From the NCBI GenBank assembly GCA_025677815.1, contig JAIXMP010000056.1:62001-126000 (forward strand): DNA of 64,000 nt, given 5' to 3'. This document shows positions 46,838 to 58,724 of this stretch, in pieces (position 1 is the stretch's first letter; each line of letters starts with the position of its first letter). The notes beneath the pieces are model-generated. The model was not told the DNA's origin and searched no databases. It saw only the letters and a list, made by a program, of their open reading frames with translations. Both the position numbers and the translations under genes were made by a program. The DNA is from Phascolomyces articulosus. Taxonomy: Eukaryota > Mucoromycota > Mucoromycetes > Mucorales > Lichtheimiaceae.

Positions 46838-47442
46838 TTAAAGGTTTCTTTTCCAAAATTTATAATGGGGCGATCCATCTTTGATATAGGTTTCATCCAT
46901 TTCTACAGTGTAACCCAAGGCTTCATAAAAACTACGTTTTTCAGCAACACCTTGAACCATGATAGCCTTCTTACCAGCATCTTTGACTCCATCTTCAAAT
47001 GCTTCTACGAGTTTTTGGCCAAGTCTCATTCCTCGTGTTTCTGATACAACCGCTAACCTACTGAGTACTCCTACCGTATCATCTTCGTCATAAGGCAACA
47101 TACGGATCGTGCCGACGGGTATTGTGGTTATTGTATTATTCTTAATATCTACCTTTTCACACGTTGCTAACCACAATGTGGCAATAGCATCCATTGTACT
47201 ATTTAACAGAATATTTAATTAAATATGAATGATGTTTTCTATATACAGTTACGTTTACCATATGTTCACTAACGCCAATAAAAAAAGAGATGTTTATATA
47301 TATACTCAAGACTTTCTAATTCTGGTGGATAACCTAATTCTTCCACAAACACTTTGACGCGAACATCAGCACATTTCTTCTTTTCTTCTGGCGTGGTCGC
47401 AAGGATGACTTTTGGATTTTGATAAGAAGGAGTATTGGTCAT
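46838..47442 (-). CDS. GNAT family N-acetyltransferase
   Basis: Two exons: 47306-47442 and 46838-47198 (165 aa), in phase. N-terminal segment KKKCADVRVKVFVEELGYPP fits the first GNAT helix (the R-x-x-VF-V-E motif). The acetyl-CoA site is VGVLSRLAVVSETRGMRLGQKLVEAFED, with the R/Q-x-x-G-x-G/R signature read as RGMRLG. AIMVQGVAEKRSFYEALGYT forms the last conserved motif (Y-x-x-LGF/Y). Length is that of simple GNATs such as the ElaA/YjcF-like group. The substrate cannot be told from sequence. The intron acceptor gives ESLDTMDAIATLWL. Confidence 0.8.
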
Positions 47443-50400
47443 TCAATAACAATAAAATAAGAAATTTTGAAAATACGAAAGAATGTAAAAAAAAAAAGAA
47501 GGTCAAAAAAATGATTTGCGCCTTTTTATTTTATCGCCAACAAAAAGCAAAGATCACTCTGAGTCATTCAATACTAGAATATTCCCCCTTTTCAACAAAT
47601 ACGTAACTCCATTCCCGAGCCTTCGGATTTAAAGAAATTTGACAGGAATAATATGGCGATTAGTAATCTATCAAGATGCATAAAATTGAATTCTACAACC
47701 ATTTACCATAGATTGGACATATAAATATGTAAACCATGCAATTGAGGTCACTAAATTTATATACAGATTTACAAGCGAAAAAAAACACAAATGTGCGAAA
47801 CCCCCAATTATAAAGAGATTCATGTTTTTGGACTATATTACTTGCTTCTCTCTCTCTCCTTTTTCATTCCCGTTTCTCAATAAATAGTATGATTGTTTTA
47901 CATGTTTATCTCAAAAAAAAATGCTTGATTTTTATAGCCATTTTGTTCATTCTGTTCATATCAATGACTACTACAGTGGATAAAATCATCCACGATATAC
48001 CTTTATCATTCAAACTTTACAATCTCTCCACAACACTTGCTTGGTAAATTTTAAAAGTATCATAAAATTCTATCGTAATAGGACCATTTTCTAGCTGATC
48101 TCTTTTTTTACAATTAAGCAGGAAATACGTTCTTGAAAATAACTATCCATTAATGTTGAAATTTTTTTCGAAAAGATATTATTTCAAATATGAATCTTGG
48201 AGAAGATTTCAAAAGAATCTAGCTTTTTCATTTTGACAATGCACACAGGTCTCTGATATGTAAAGGAGTGACATATTGTAACCTGCTGGTAATAATAGCC
48301 AATTTTCAAGTGGATTGGCAAACGTATCGTTATCTTGATCTGATTGCTGTGCTACTCGTCAACAAAGTACCGATACACAAAGATCGATCTTAATGAGTAC
48401 CTCGAACCCCTTCATAATATACATTATCCATCAATAATCCTGCTAGAAGTGCCTCATCTAGTAGGGTGGTAAACGTCAGCTCTCTATTGATGATACATTT
48501 ATAGCTAAAGAGTTTTATGACAAAATTGATCCTGGAAAGACATGAAAACTCAACTTTCGTTCTGCAATGGAACAAAAGATGCACGTATTGGCATTGAGCT
48601 ATGTATATGAACAGTAAGAAGAATATTTAAAAGCTCTGTCTTGATCAACTTATCTAAATAACTGTGAATGTATTGATTTGATTTGTCCAAGCCAGCCGTT
48701 AATCATGGATTCACAGAGTTTCACTTGGAAAATTATTTCGCTGAAGACATACAGTAAATAACTAAAATAAGAAGCTTCCATGTACTTGAAGTTGTACCAT
48801 CACCACAGGATATTCAAGACTGCTTGCAAGAATATGACGATTTGATTGATGAGTCAGAATACTGTGTCTATTTTCTTTCTTTTATTCTTTTTATATTGTC
48901 ATAGTTTATCATGTATAATGAGTAATTGATACCTAAAAATTCTGATAGGATAGCTTGAATGATGTCTGGGGAGTGGACATTAAGGACAATCTCCACTCAC
49001 TTCGTGATTCGCATCTACATTGTATTGATAAATAACTCACAAAGACGTTGGGTCTCACGTATTATAAATGTTTGCCCAAGTCTCACAGTGAATCATATTT
49101 TCTGAAGAATGTTTGGTCTTATACTGACTGCTGCTTTTTCTCCAGTGATAGTGGTGTTACATTACAAGTATATTTTTGTGCACATGAGTATTTACCAAAA
49201 AACTGCTGATCCTTATTATCAACACATTTTCTTGTCATATATATAGGGTAGATATAGCAACTAAAGCAAGGTCTGATGGAGTAAATTGTAATAGGTCATC
49301 TGAAGCCATTGAATTAGTGCACAAGCAGAAAATATTGGGTGTTAGTTTACACATGGGGTAATTGAAACAGACAGAAACATACACTTTATTTTTTTCTTAG
49401 AACGTAAGGAAAAGATAAACATATGTGTAGTTTCGTTCCTTTTGATAACTCTTTCTTCTTTGAAATTCTATATATAAAATAGCAACATAATATGTTTTTT
49501 GGTGATTATTTATGCAAGAGTATCATGCTGATTGATACTGTGAGTGCATATCGATTTTTAATAGTAATGAGAGTGATAAAAATGATTGTCTTTTTGAATA
49601 CCTGGGAATTAATTATCAGAATTGGAGGATTATTATTGTTAAAATAAAGTGTATACCATCTTCTCACAATAATATAAAACAAAAATGGGTGTATTGTAAT
49701 AATACAGACTGTACCTGTTGCTGTGGATATATATAATAGTGTTTATAATATAGAGCCCTTATAATTCTATTGATTATTAATTGGTTTACATTATCATAAA
49801 AGAGGTGGAGCCAGTAAGTATTTAAATAAGATTATATTGTAATCGATGGGAAGTATAATGCGTACACTGAACTTTTTTTTATATTGCCTTGGTGATAATT
49901 TATCATTCTTTTGTTTATACTTTATTTTGATGCTGGGTCGTAATATATAAGTTTTTCAGAACGGTAAGGTATATAGAAAAAGCCAAGCAGAAATAAAAAA
50001 AAAGTTCTTGGTATTTGACACCAAATATTATTAGGTTTACACATACTTTCGAACCAAGATAAAACTAAGATCCTGGTAGATCTCATTATCCTTGTCTATA
50101 AAGTTTCTTTCTATATAAAATCTTTTTATCTCGTCATATCATACTAATTAAAGAATATATGTATTAATATTCTACATCATTTACGTATATAAATAAACTG
50201 TTGCTGGCCGTCACTATCTTTTTTATTATATTAACTTACTCAATCCAAAAAATGTCGTCATCATTATTATTTGTACTGGAGCACGTCTTATGGTATACGT
50301 AATGATATCGTAACTCGAGAAAGATATTATTTATTTGTTAGTTTGTACACTTGATCTTCTCTCGTTAGTATCGATATATTATTAAATTCTGTTTTTGGAG

Positions 50401-51063
50401 ACCACATGGTAATAATAAATGATGATTCTTACATCCAAACAAGTCTTAATTAATAACAACAACAACAAAACATGGGTAATAAATAAGGGTCCCATGAGGA
50501 TATAATATCACAGTTTATATTATGAAAAAGAAACGGGTGACTTCTAGTGATGAATTTTTATATAAAATCTTAACAAGAAAACAAAATTTGAGTGTGATGA
50601 TGGAAATCAAGGATTTTCGGGATAGGGATTTACCGAAAAAAAAAGAAAAGGAACAAAGCTTCTGATGATTTTTTTTGGAACCTTTTCTGTTCTGCTAAAC
50701 ACATAAATCCCATTAAATATATACTCACACACACACAGCACATTTTAACCAGTAACTAGCCCAAATACATACATATCACTATAAAGAAAAGTAAAAACTT
50801 ATATTTTTATTGCACATTCTTTTTTATCGAATTTGCTTTTTAAAAAGAACAAGTTTATTCTCCACACATCCATCTATTCATTTTCGTCACTCTTCCTTAA
50901 GAAAGCCGTCTGCCACAAAAACTTTTTTCTCTTTTGATTGATTGTTTGTTGCCTTTCTTCTTCTTCCTCTCTTTCTTTCTTTTTTTTTTTCACTCTATAA
51001 TTCTTTGAATATATATCTATATATTATATTATTATTATTATTTCTTTTTCCCCCTTTTGCCAC
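47443..51063. other. Long gene-poor interval with decayed gene fragments
   Basis: About 3.6 kb without an intact gene. A decayed coding piece is listed at 48950-49360. A 64-codon minus frame at 48390-48584 is protein-like but isolated. From 49500 to 50700 the DNA is plain AT-rich. The last ~250 bp before 51064 are strongly T/C-rich (CT and TTC runs) and form the leader of the Nudix/CCCH gene. Confidence 0.45.
48950..49360 (+). pseudogene. Fragment of an uncharacterised gene, decayed
   Basis: Forward reading from about 48950 gives DSLNDVWGVDIKDNLHSLRD then SHLHCID, a stop, then KTLGLTYYKCLPKSHSESYF and LKNVWSYTDCCFFSSDSGVTLQ. A later piece near 49250 reads VDIATKARSDGVNCNRSSEA then IELVHKQKILGVSLHMG. 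The runs look protein-coding but are broken by stops. The wording reminds me of a repetitive gene family of unknown function common in Mucorales genomes; this is a recollection, not a search result. Confidence 0.3.
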
Positions 51064-53045
51064 ATGGACAAATCTTCCCAAAACAATCTATACGCTGGAT
51101 TATTGATTTATCGGTCGCACAGAAACGTTGAATATTTATTATTAAACGACTCGTTTACAAACAAAAAACACTGGTTTTGTCCAAAAGGGCAAGTGATTGG
51201 TCAAGAAGACGAAGTCAAGTAAGTTTTTTTTTTATTATTATTACTCCTTTGGCAAAAAAAGTAAATGTCATGAGAAAAACTCAAATGTCAAAATCAATTT
51301 AGATGTGCTTTACGTGAAACGTTCGAAGCAACTGGTTTAAGCCCCAAGGATCTTCGCGTGGAAGAAGGTTTTAAAATTGAACTCAAATACCTTTCTGGTA
51401 CTCGGTAAGTTACAAAAAAAAAGAGTAAGAGAGAAACGAGGGAGATTTTTAAGGAGGATGGAGAGGAGAAAGAAGATGAAAAAGAAGAGCGAGAAGAGAA
51501 GGAGATGGAGATGGGGTTTGGGGGCTGAAAAGGATCAATGATGGTTATATATTTAAATAATTAAATGACATTGGGAAAACTGATTTTATTTGATAGTCCA
51601 AAGAAAGTGGTTTATCGTTTAGCACAAATATTGGATAATCATGCTCGTTTACTCCCCAATGCAGACGGCGTGCATTTTCAATGGTGCAACCAACATGTAG
51701 CAACCGAGAAAGTAATTTTTAAGAGCATGGAAGATGTATTCAAATATGCTCAACAATTTATCGAGAACAAGTTGAAGGCGCGTCAACAAAATCGTCGTAA
51801 TAGGGAAAATAATGGTGATAATATGGAACATCGTCAACGTCATCACCATTATCGACAACAACACGCGACATCGACTACAACGCGTAACAACTCCTCACCT
51901 CAAGTGAATGGTTTGGTGACTCATCATCATCTAAATAACAATAGTAATAACCATCATCATCGCTCGTTGCAACCTTCAGCCTCTTCGAATCAACAGCATG
52001 ATCAGCAACAACAACAGCAACAAAGGCGTCAAAATCAACAAAATGAGTCTGCTGCGGCGAACCCATTGTACAAGACGCGATTATGTGAACGTTTTGAAAA
52101 GGAAGGAACGTGTTCTTATGGATCGAAGTGTACTTTTGCTCATGGTATAGTGGAATTACGTGAACGTGTGGCTGAAGAGGAAAATCGCAATGCGAACAAT
52201 GGTAATACATCCCATCATACGACAACGACAACGGGGACTGCGACAACATCACCTGTGAGCGTGACTATGTCAACCACCACGTCGGCCACTACCAAATCAC
52301 AATCTTCGAACGCTGAATCCAATCCTTTGTACAAGACAAAACTTTGTGAACGTTTTATGAAGGACAAATTTTGTCAATATGGACCTAAATGTCATTTTGG
52401 TAAATACGAGGAAATTTGAGATAGACAGGATGGGAGGAAGGTATAGGGAAAAAAAATTGGATAAAATCGACTTATATGGTCTTTGGGTGTTGTGATTGAT
52501 TTTTGTTTTTAGCACATGGAACACAAGAGTTGAAGGAAAGACCCGTGTTTAATAATAATAACGAGAATGGAAATGGCAGAAGGTTAGAAGAGGAACAAAC
52601 AGCGTCGCAGCAACAGCAGCAGCACCAGCCACAACAACAAGCGCAGCATTCATCGCAAGCGCAGCAACAGCAATACCCGCAGCGCGTAGCATCGCCTCCT
52701 GTGGAACATCAACATTACTATCAGCAGCAACATCAACGTTATTATAGGCAACAGCAACAACAGCATCATGGAGAAGAAAGATCAACGGCGGATGGCTCGT
52801 GGCGAACTCGAACCCATACAAGTAGCAGCAGCACTACTACCAATAACATGAATAATAATAACACTAACAATCATTACAATGTGGATGAAAATTTAAATAA
52901 TAATAATCACTCAGAACACGCGGATGTGTCGAAGAGGGATAAAGTAGTGGATGATATACCCAAACCTATTGCTGTAAAGCAGAATGGCCGGTCCAACAGC
53001 ACCAACACCAACAGCACCATCAATAACAACATAAATAACAGCACA

Positions 53046-53076
<31 letters not shown>

Positions 53077-54027
53077 GTAAGAGTAATATTAGTGATAAGC
53101 CAGTGGAAAAACAACAACGTAATTCAAATACCCCATTGCAAGAAGTAATGAACGGTAGAATTAGTGTAAGTTTTTAGAGTATTGGAAGATATAACCAAAA
53201 AAAAATAATTAACCCTATTTTTCAATTATCAAATTAGCCAACCAACAAGTCCTGGATGAAAGTAGTTCATTTATCAAAGGAAGAGCAAGCCAAGTTGGAA
53301 ATGTAAATATTTTTTTTATTTTCAAAAAGAAGCTGAGAAAAGTGATTATGAATAATGGATATTAATCATGTTTTTCTACGTTTGTTTGTTTGTTTGTTGT
53401 ACAGGTCTCCTCCTGCAAAAACGCCTTCTCCTACACCAGCCAAAGCTGCCCAAGAGGAAGCCATTATTGGTGACCTGAAAAAATTCTTTGCTGAGCATAC
53501 AGCTAGTCAGGCTACTAGCAATGGAAAGCTTTCGGATGATGTAAAGGAAGTCACCAAATTGGAAATGCGTAATGATTTGTCGAAGCGTCAACTACTTTTT
53601 ATTCTTTTAGCAAGTTTACTTGAAGATAGTCCTTCAGGTGTTGGTGCCACTCTCAAAGCACGTACTCCACTTTTCCAAACAGTAAGTCATTTATCATTTG
53701 TTTCATAGGAGGAGGAGGGTTGATTTGGATGGAAATAGATTGATTCATCGATATTTATTTTTCTTTTCAAATGTTTTATAGTTTGTGAAAACAGTGTCGG
53801 ATCAACGTACTTTATTGAAAGCTTGGGAAAAGTTTGTTACGCATCGCAGTCCAGCTTTACTTTCCAAGACAGTGGTAGCATTTTCAACATGGTATGATTG
53901 TGATCTTGTGGATGAAGAAGCGTTCCTTGGTTGGTATGAAGTTTTACAAAAGGGTAGTGAGTTGAAACTCAAGAGTTCCAAGTTCATTGAATGGTTAAGC
54001 ACTGCAGATGAAGATGATGAAGAATAA
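51064..54027 (+). CDS. Nudix (Ap4A-hydrolase-like) + two CCCH zinc fingers + W2 domain protein
   Basis: Seven exons: 51064-51218, 51303-51404, 51597-52399, 52513-53165, 53238-53302, 53405-53681, 53782-54027 (766 aa, in phase). Residues 9-150 resemble NUDT2-type Ap4A hydrolases ([29 protein letters not shown]). The Nudix box at G42-L64 keeps E48, R56, E57 and E60 but has Ala at 61 where the consensus has Glu. Two CX8CX5CX3H fingers follow near 250 and 333, each led by YKT(R/K)LCE as in tristetraprolin, but separated by a ~70-residue linker. Poly-Q/N/H tracts join them to a C-terminal domain (about 610-766) with the AA-box ending [14 protein letters not shown] and FLGWYEVLQ, as in W2/eIF5C domains of eIF5, eIF2B-epsilon and eIF4G. 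Probable role: mRNA-binding regulator linked to translation factors (inference). Confidence 0.85.
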
Positions 54028-54515
54028 ATATCATCATACTCTTCCTTTACTCACACATACATATATATGCACCTTACTTTATGTTTATCTCTCTCTCTCT
54101 CTTTCCTTTTTTTTAATTAATTCAAACTTTGGTTCTTGTTTTTTTTTTTCGTTTCATATTCCCCATAACCCAAACTCACCTACTCACTGGACTACTGCTA
54201 TAACAGAAAAAATAAGTTTGATGTATTCTTAAATATATAAAATTTTTTCATCATCGGTTTTTCGACACATCAAACATTACTTGATGAGCTTATTTTGGAA
54301 TGAATAGAATATATCATGCTGGATATATATATACATACATATATATATACATATATAGAAGCATATATTTATCATCAAAAACAAGAAAGGGACGCGCTTG
54401 CAGAAACATCATTTATAATTTCCTTGAATTCATGCAATAAGTGGCGTTTTAAAATATAGTCGACTTCGTGTTAAGACTCCTATTTCTTTTTTTTATACAA
54501 AAAGAACGTACAACC
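54028..54515. other. Intergenic region with TA/CATA repeats
   Basis: No gene. Contains CT-rich text near 54090, and a TATACATA-type microsatellite at about 54325-54358. It carries the 3' end of the preceding gene and the promoter of PTPA. Confidence 0.5.
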
Positions 54516-55901
54516 ATGGAATCGTTATTATCAACCTATATACCTACCATTCCACAAAAATGCATTTATAAACAGCCAGATATTGATGTATTTACACGTA
54601 GTAAAGCATTTGAACGATTGATGACTTTTGTTGGTTTGTTAAACTCCAGTGTTACAAAAAAGAAGATTTCGGATCCTTGTCCCATCTCTGAGGTATATAA
54701 AAAAGGATGATTTCATGGGAGGGTGGTTAATTAATAATGAAAAGTGACCTTGATATATAGCAAACGCAACGTATTCTGGACATGCTGGACGAGATGGATA
54801 GTTGGCTGGAAGAATTTCCACCTCTCGATAATCCACAACGATTTGGTAATAAAGCATTTCGACGATGGGCTAATAAAGTGGAAAAGGTATTATTAACATG
54901 AATAAAAATGTTTTCTATTGTACAAATGTGGATTTAGAAGTATGTGGCGCATAGAATCACGAACAGTAACGATGATGATAATAATATGACTATGATTTTA
55001 GGAAGCAGAGAACTTGATGCGTAAAACTTTACCAGAAAGCATGTATTCAGCGATCCCTGAATTAGCTATCTATTTGACCACTGGGTTTGGTAACAGTACT
55101 CGAATAGATTATGGTTCAGGACATGAATTGAATTTCTTTGCATGGCTTGGTGGTATTGCTTTGTTGGGTGGGTTTACTTCTGAAGATTATCAAGCTATTG
55201 TTTTGAGGATATTTGTCAGGTAAAAAAAAAAAAAAAGGGAAAGAAAGGAGAATCATGACGAAAAAAAAAGTTTATTAAAAACTAACAAAAATAAACCAGG
55301 TACCTGGAATTAGCACGTAAAATTCAAAGAACATATACATTAGAACCTGCAGGAAGTCATGGTGTTTGGGGATTGGATGATCATCAATTTCTACCTTATG
55401 TTTGGGGTAGTGCTCAGCTCATAGGTAAATATGCATGATAAACAAAATTAGAGTTTATTTCTTGTTGTCTAAAATAATTTGAATATTATTATTGTAGATC
55501 ATCCACGTTTAAAACCTCGATCTATCACCTCTAGAGATACAGTGGATGTTATGGCCAATGATTACATGTACTTTCGATGTATTCAATATATTCACGAGGT
55601 AAACAAGGATACGGATGATGGCGTGATTTTAGATTTTAATAGTATTAACAGCATCAAATTATTTGATTGGCTTAAAAAATTATATTAGGTGAAGCGAGGA
55701 CCTTTCCATGAACATTCGCCCATGTTACATGATATTTCAAGTGTCCTTTCTTGGAACAAAGTGAATACTGGAATGACTAAAATGTATATAGCAGAAGTAT
55801 TGAAAAAAGTACCTGTTGCACAGCATTTTTTATTTGGATACCTCTTTCCCTTTGAAGAAGCAACAAATTCATCAGCACCAGCAGCAGTAGCAGCATCCTA
55901 A
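54516..55901 (+). CDS. PP2A phosphatase activator PTPA (Rrd1/Rrd2 type peptidyl-prolyl isomerase)
   Basis: Six exons: 54516-54692, 54761-54886, 55002-55219, 55300-55424, 55498-55598, 55689-55901 (319 aa). Characteristic PTPA segments: [123 protein letters not shown] and [20 protein letters not shown]. Length matches the family. PTPA helps assemble active protein phosphatase 2A by loading the catalytic metals and has prolyl isomerase activity. Which of the two yeast paralogues it matches cannot be decided here. The C-terminal Ala/Ser tail is short. The arrestin-like gene starts 263 bp downstream. Confidence 0.93.
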
Positions 55902-56164
55902 TCAAATATCAATTTCATCTTGATTATCATTATCGGAGAAAAATCAATTTGGAGAAGAATATGAGTGGTTTACATTCTTACTGTTTTTAAGCTATATTAT
56001 CATAATCTTTGATAAGATAAAAAAAGATAATAGATAAACAAAAAATAATAAAAATAAAACCCTATTACTATTTCCCACATTTGTTGTTTCTTTTTTTTAT
56101 TTTTCTTTTTTTTTTTAACATAACTTTGATCTCATACCGAAAACCACAACTATCTGTCAACAAC

Positions 56165-57484
56165 ATGAAAAGATTCACCGCACAAACAAGTAGTTCAAGT
56201 AATATACCAAAAAACCTTCCACCTGTTGATTTAATGGTAGATGAATCGCCTGTTCATTTTATTGGTCCTGCTACTCAAGATAATCCAATGTCACATATCC
56301 GTACTCGACTTATGGGCAACGTTGTCTTTCATGATCGAAAAATCAAATGGAATCGAATCACTTTACAATTAACTGGTAAAGCAGGTTTAAAAATACATGT
56401 CCCCATGACTTCTTTGCCTCAAGATGCTATTACTGGACCTGCAGATATGACAGGAACAACCTTGTTACAAACTACTATTACTATTTGTCAAGTCGAAAAA
56501 GAACTTATTTTTACAGGAGCACCCGTTATTGATTTTGGTTTACATATGCCTAATCATTTACCTCCTTCTATCAAAGCAAATCATGCCTTTGTGGAATATA
56601 CTTTGGTAGCCAATTTCTCGGCAGGTACCTTTTTCAAAAAATACAGGATTCAAAGAACAGTGATGGTTAAGCGTCATTATTTACCCAATCCTTCAGCTTT
56701 GATACCAAGTATTGAGCATCATGGGGTACGGGAATGGTTTGAATGGTCAGCAGAAGTACCCAAAGCCGCATCAGCAGAATCAGGCGAACTGGTCGTTGCT
56801 TTACGCTGGAGTGTTGAAAAAGAACGTGTTGAAGTGGATCGTGTTGAATTACAAATGGAAGAATTAGAAATATATAGGTAATGATAAAACGACAATGGTG
56901 TGGAAGAGTTATATAGGGACCGTAAAAAAAAGCACGGCTGAAAAAGTTAGAAAGACAGAGAGGGGAGAAAAAAGTTACGTTACGACGGGTGGGAAGTTTT
57001 TTTATTTTTTGCTAAGCAACCCAGGGTTTTTTAAATTGTGTATCACTTTTTTAGGTTCTCTATAAAATCAGGTGTTCATAATTTGCCACCCAAAGTCATT
57101 CAATTCCCAAGCTCAATTTATCATCCACCCACTTTCTCCACCAGTTCAGAAACTCATTTTATTCGCACACCTTTATATTTAGCAAAGTCGACTAAAATTG
57201 CACAACCTATTCGTATGCATACCTTTAATCCATTCTTGGAAATATCTCATAAATGTCGCATAACCATTCATTTCACTTATGGTAGTAATGCTAAACCTCT
57301 TCAACTTGAATTTCCTATCATCATTACTGATTGTCCTGCTTCACATTTGAATGGAGAATCAGGTATGTTTCAATTTCAAGAACAAGAACATTCTTCACCA
57401 AGAGCAAGACCAGGTATTGGAGGAGATGATGCAGTTACTGTGGATTTGGATCTACCTGAATATACTCCAGAATACTCTATATAA
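56165..57484 (+). CDS. Arrestin-like protein (alpha-arrestin type)
   Basis: Two exons: 56165-56877 and 57055-57484 (380 aa). The N-terminal arrestin fold is suggested by SPVHFIGPATQDNPMSHIRT, LMGNVVFHD, WNRITLQLTGKAGLKIHVP, and the classic FGLHMPNHLPPSIKANHAFV then EYTLVANFSAG (fungal arrestins typically show F-x-h-P-x-x-LP-x-S). A C-terminal arrestin domain follows (VDRVELQMEELEIYRF, TIHFTYGSNAKPLQLEFPII). Near the end is DLPEYTPEYSI; LPEY fits the L/P-P-x-Y class of motifs bound by WW domains of Rsp5/Nedd4 ubiquitin ligases. Such proteins recruit the ligase to plasma membrane transporters for endocytosis. The ATG at 56165 is preferred to the hydrophobic T-rich extension upstream, which has no ATG. 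Confidence 0.8.
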
Positions 57485-58724
57485 TAAGCTTATATTTTAT
57501 CTGTACATTTTCCTTGCATGACACTATTGCTAATAATTTGTCACCATCAGTAAAATGATCATACTGTGTCAATTCACACATACTTATATTTTATTATTTT
57601 TCCTTTTTTGTCTATATAGATTATAGTATTCTACGTATTTTATTATTTTATCTTTTGTACATATACTTTCTTATTTTCTAACTAGTAATATTATTATAAT
57701 AAACGTTTTTTTTTATCGAACAATTGCGTCTTATAAAACATATTTAAATAACTTTAAAGTGTAAGTCTAATTATAAACCATGTGTTCAACAATGTAAATA
57801 TGCGACATAAAAAGATAAACAAGAAACAGATCTAAATGCAGTATAGTTTATCCCGTGTTTGTTACACATTGGTATACTTCTCCAAGGCCCTTTTCCTTTT
57901 AAAGACCCCTTCTTCTCTTATCAGTCTAGAGTCCTTTTTTTTTTTTTTTTACTATCTTCAAGTTTCCTATTATGTCGTTTTAATACACCAAAAAACCATG
58001 ATGAAAAGGATATATATACAAAACACTTCGATGGGTTCAAGGGGAAATGGTTAAATAGACAATTCACTGCTTTTATATTACCAGCAAATATTTTTTGCAC
58101 CAGTGATACTCTGTACTTTTACACTAACGCTTATACGATAAGTGAGCTTACCAACTACTTTCTGGGTAGCTACATACCACCAGAGAAGAAAATGAATTGT
58201 TCTTCAAATTATGTTTTTGAGTACAACCAGATACGTATGTATTTGAATTACATATATCGAGATAGGAAAAACAAGGTCCATTCTGTGGTAAACTTCCAAC
58301 AATTTGAAGTCTATATATTTACTTCGATTAGGATTGGATCAATTTGAACAAGATCTTTCTCTGGTTTGGATGTAAGTGATTTTATAAAATAATCGCATAA
58401 TAATATTATGTTGCGGTAAGGAACACTAGTTTGTTCTTTTTATTATGTTATTATTATAACGGTACCAATGTTTTTACACATGAAAAACGATTTTCATATT
58501 ATTAAGGGACTGTTTTAATAGGGTAGGTGAAATAAATACTTGATAAAGCACACATATTTTACATTATATATACCATGAAGGAATAACAATGTAGAATATA
58601 AATGGATTTTATTCTGAAATATATACTGACAATCATATAACTATAATTGATTTTACATATTTGATATACCTCTGTTATACAGAGAGGAAGATATACAGAT
58701 GCTGTTTGATTTTAAAATACTTTA
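57485..58724. other. Intergenic region with an unexplained open frame
   Basis: About 1.2 kb between the convergent arrestin-like and F-box genes. It contains AT-rich DNA and an open frame at 57859-58347 (+) that lacks an ATG until late (58191). The middle of that frame (DGFKGKWLNRQFTAFILPAN, YTNAYTISELTNYFLGSYIP) looks protein-like, with Tyr/Asn-rich text. It may be an exon of a decayed gene; no family recognised. Confidence 0.35.

Noticed and set aside
57859..58347. 163-codon plus-strand frame as an intact gene
   Set aside because: No ATG until 58191 and no recognised family; described only as an unexplained open frame in the intergenic region.
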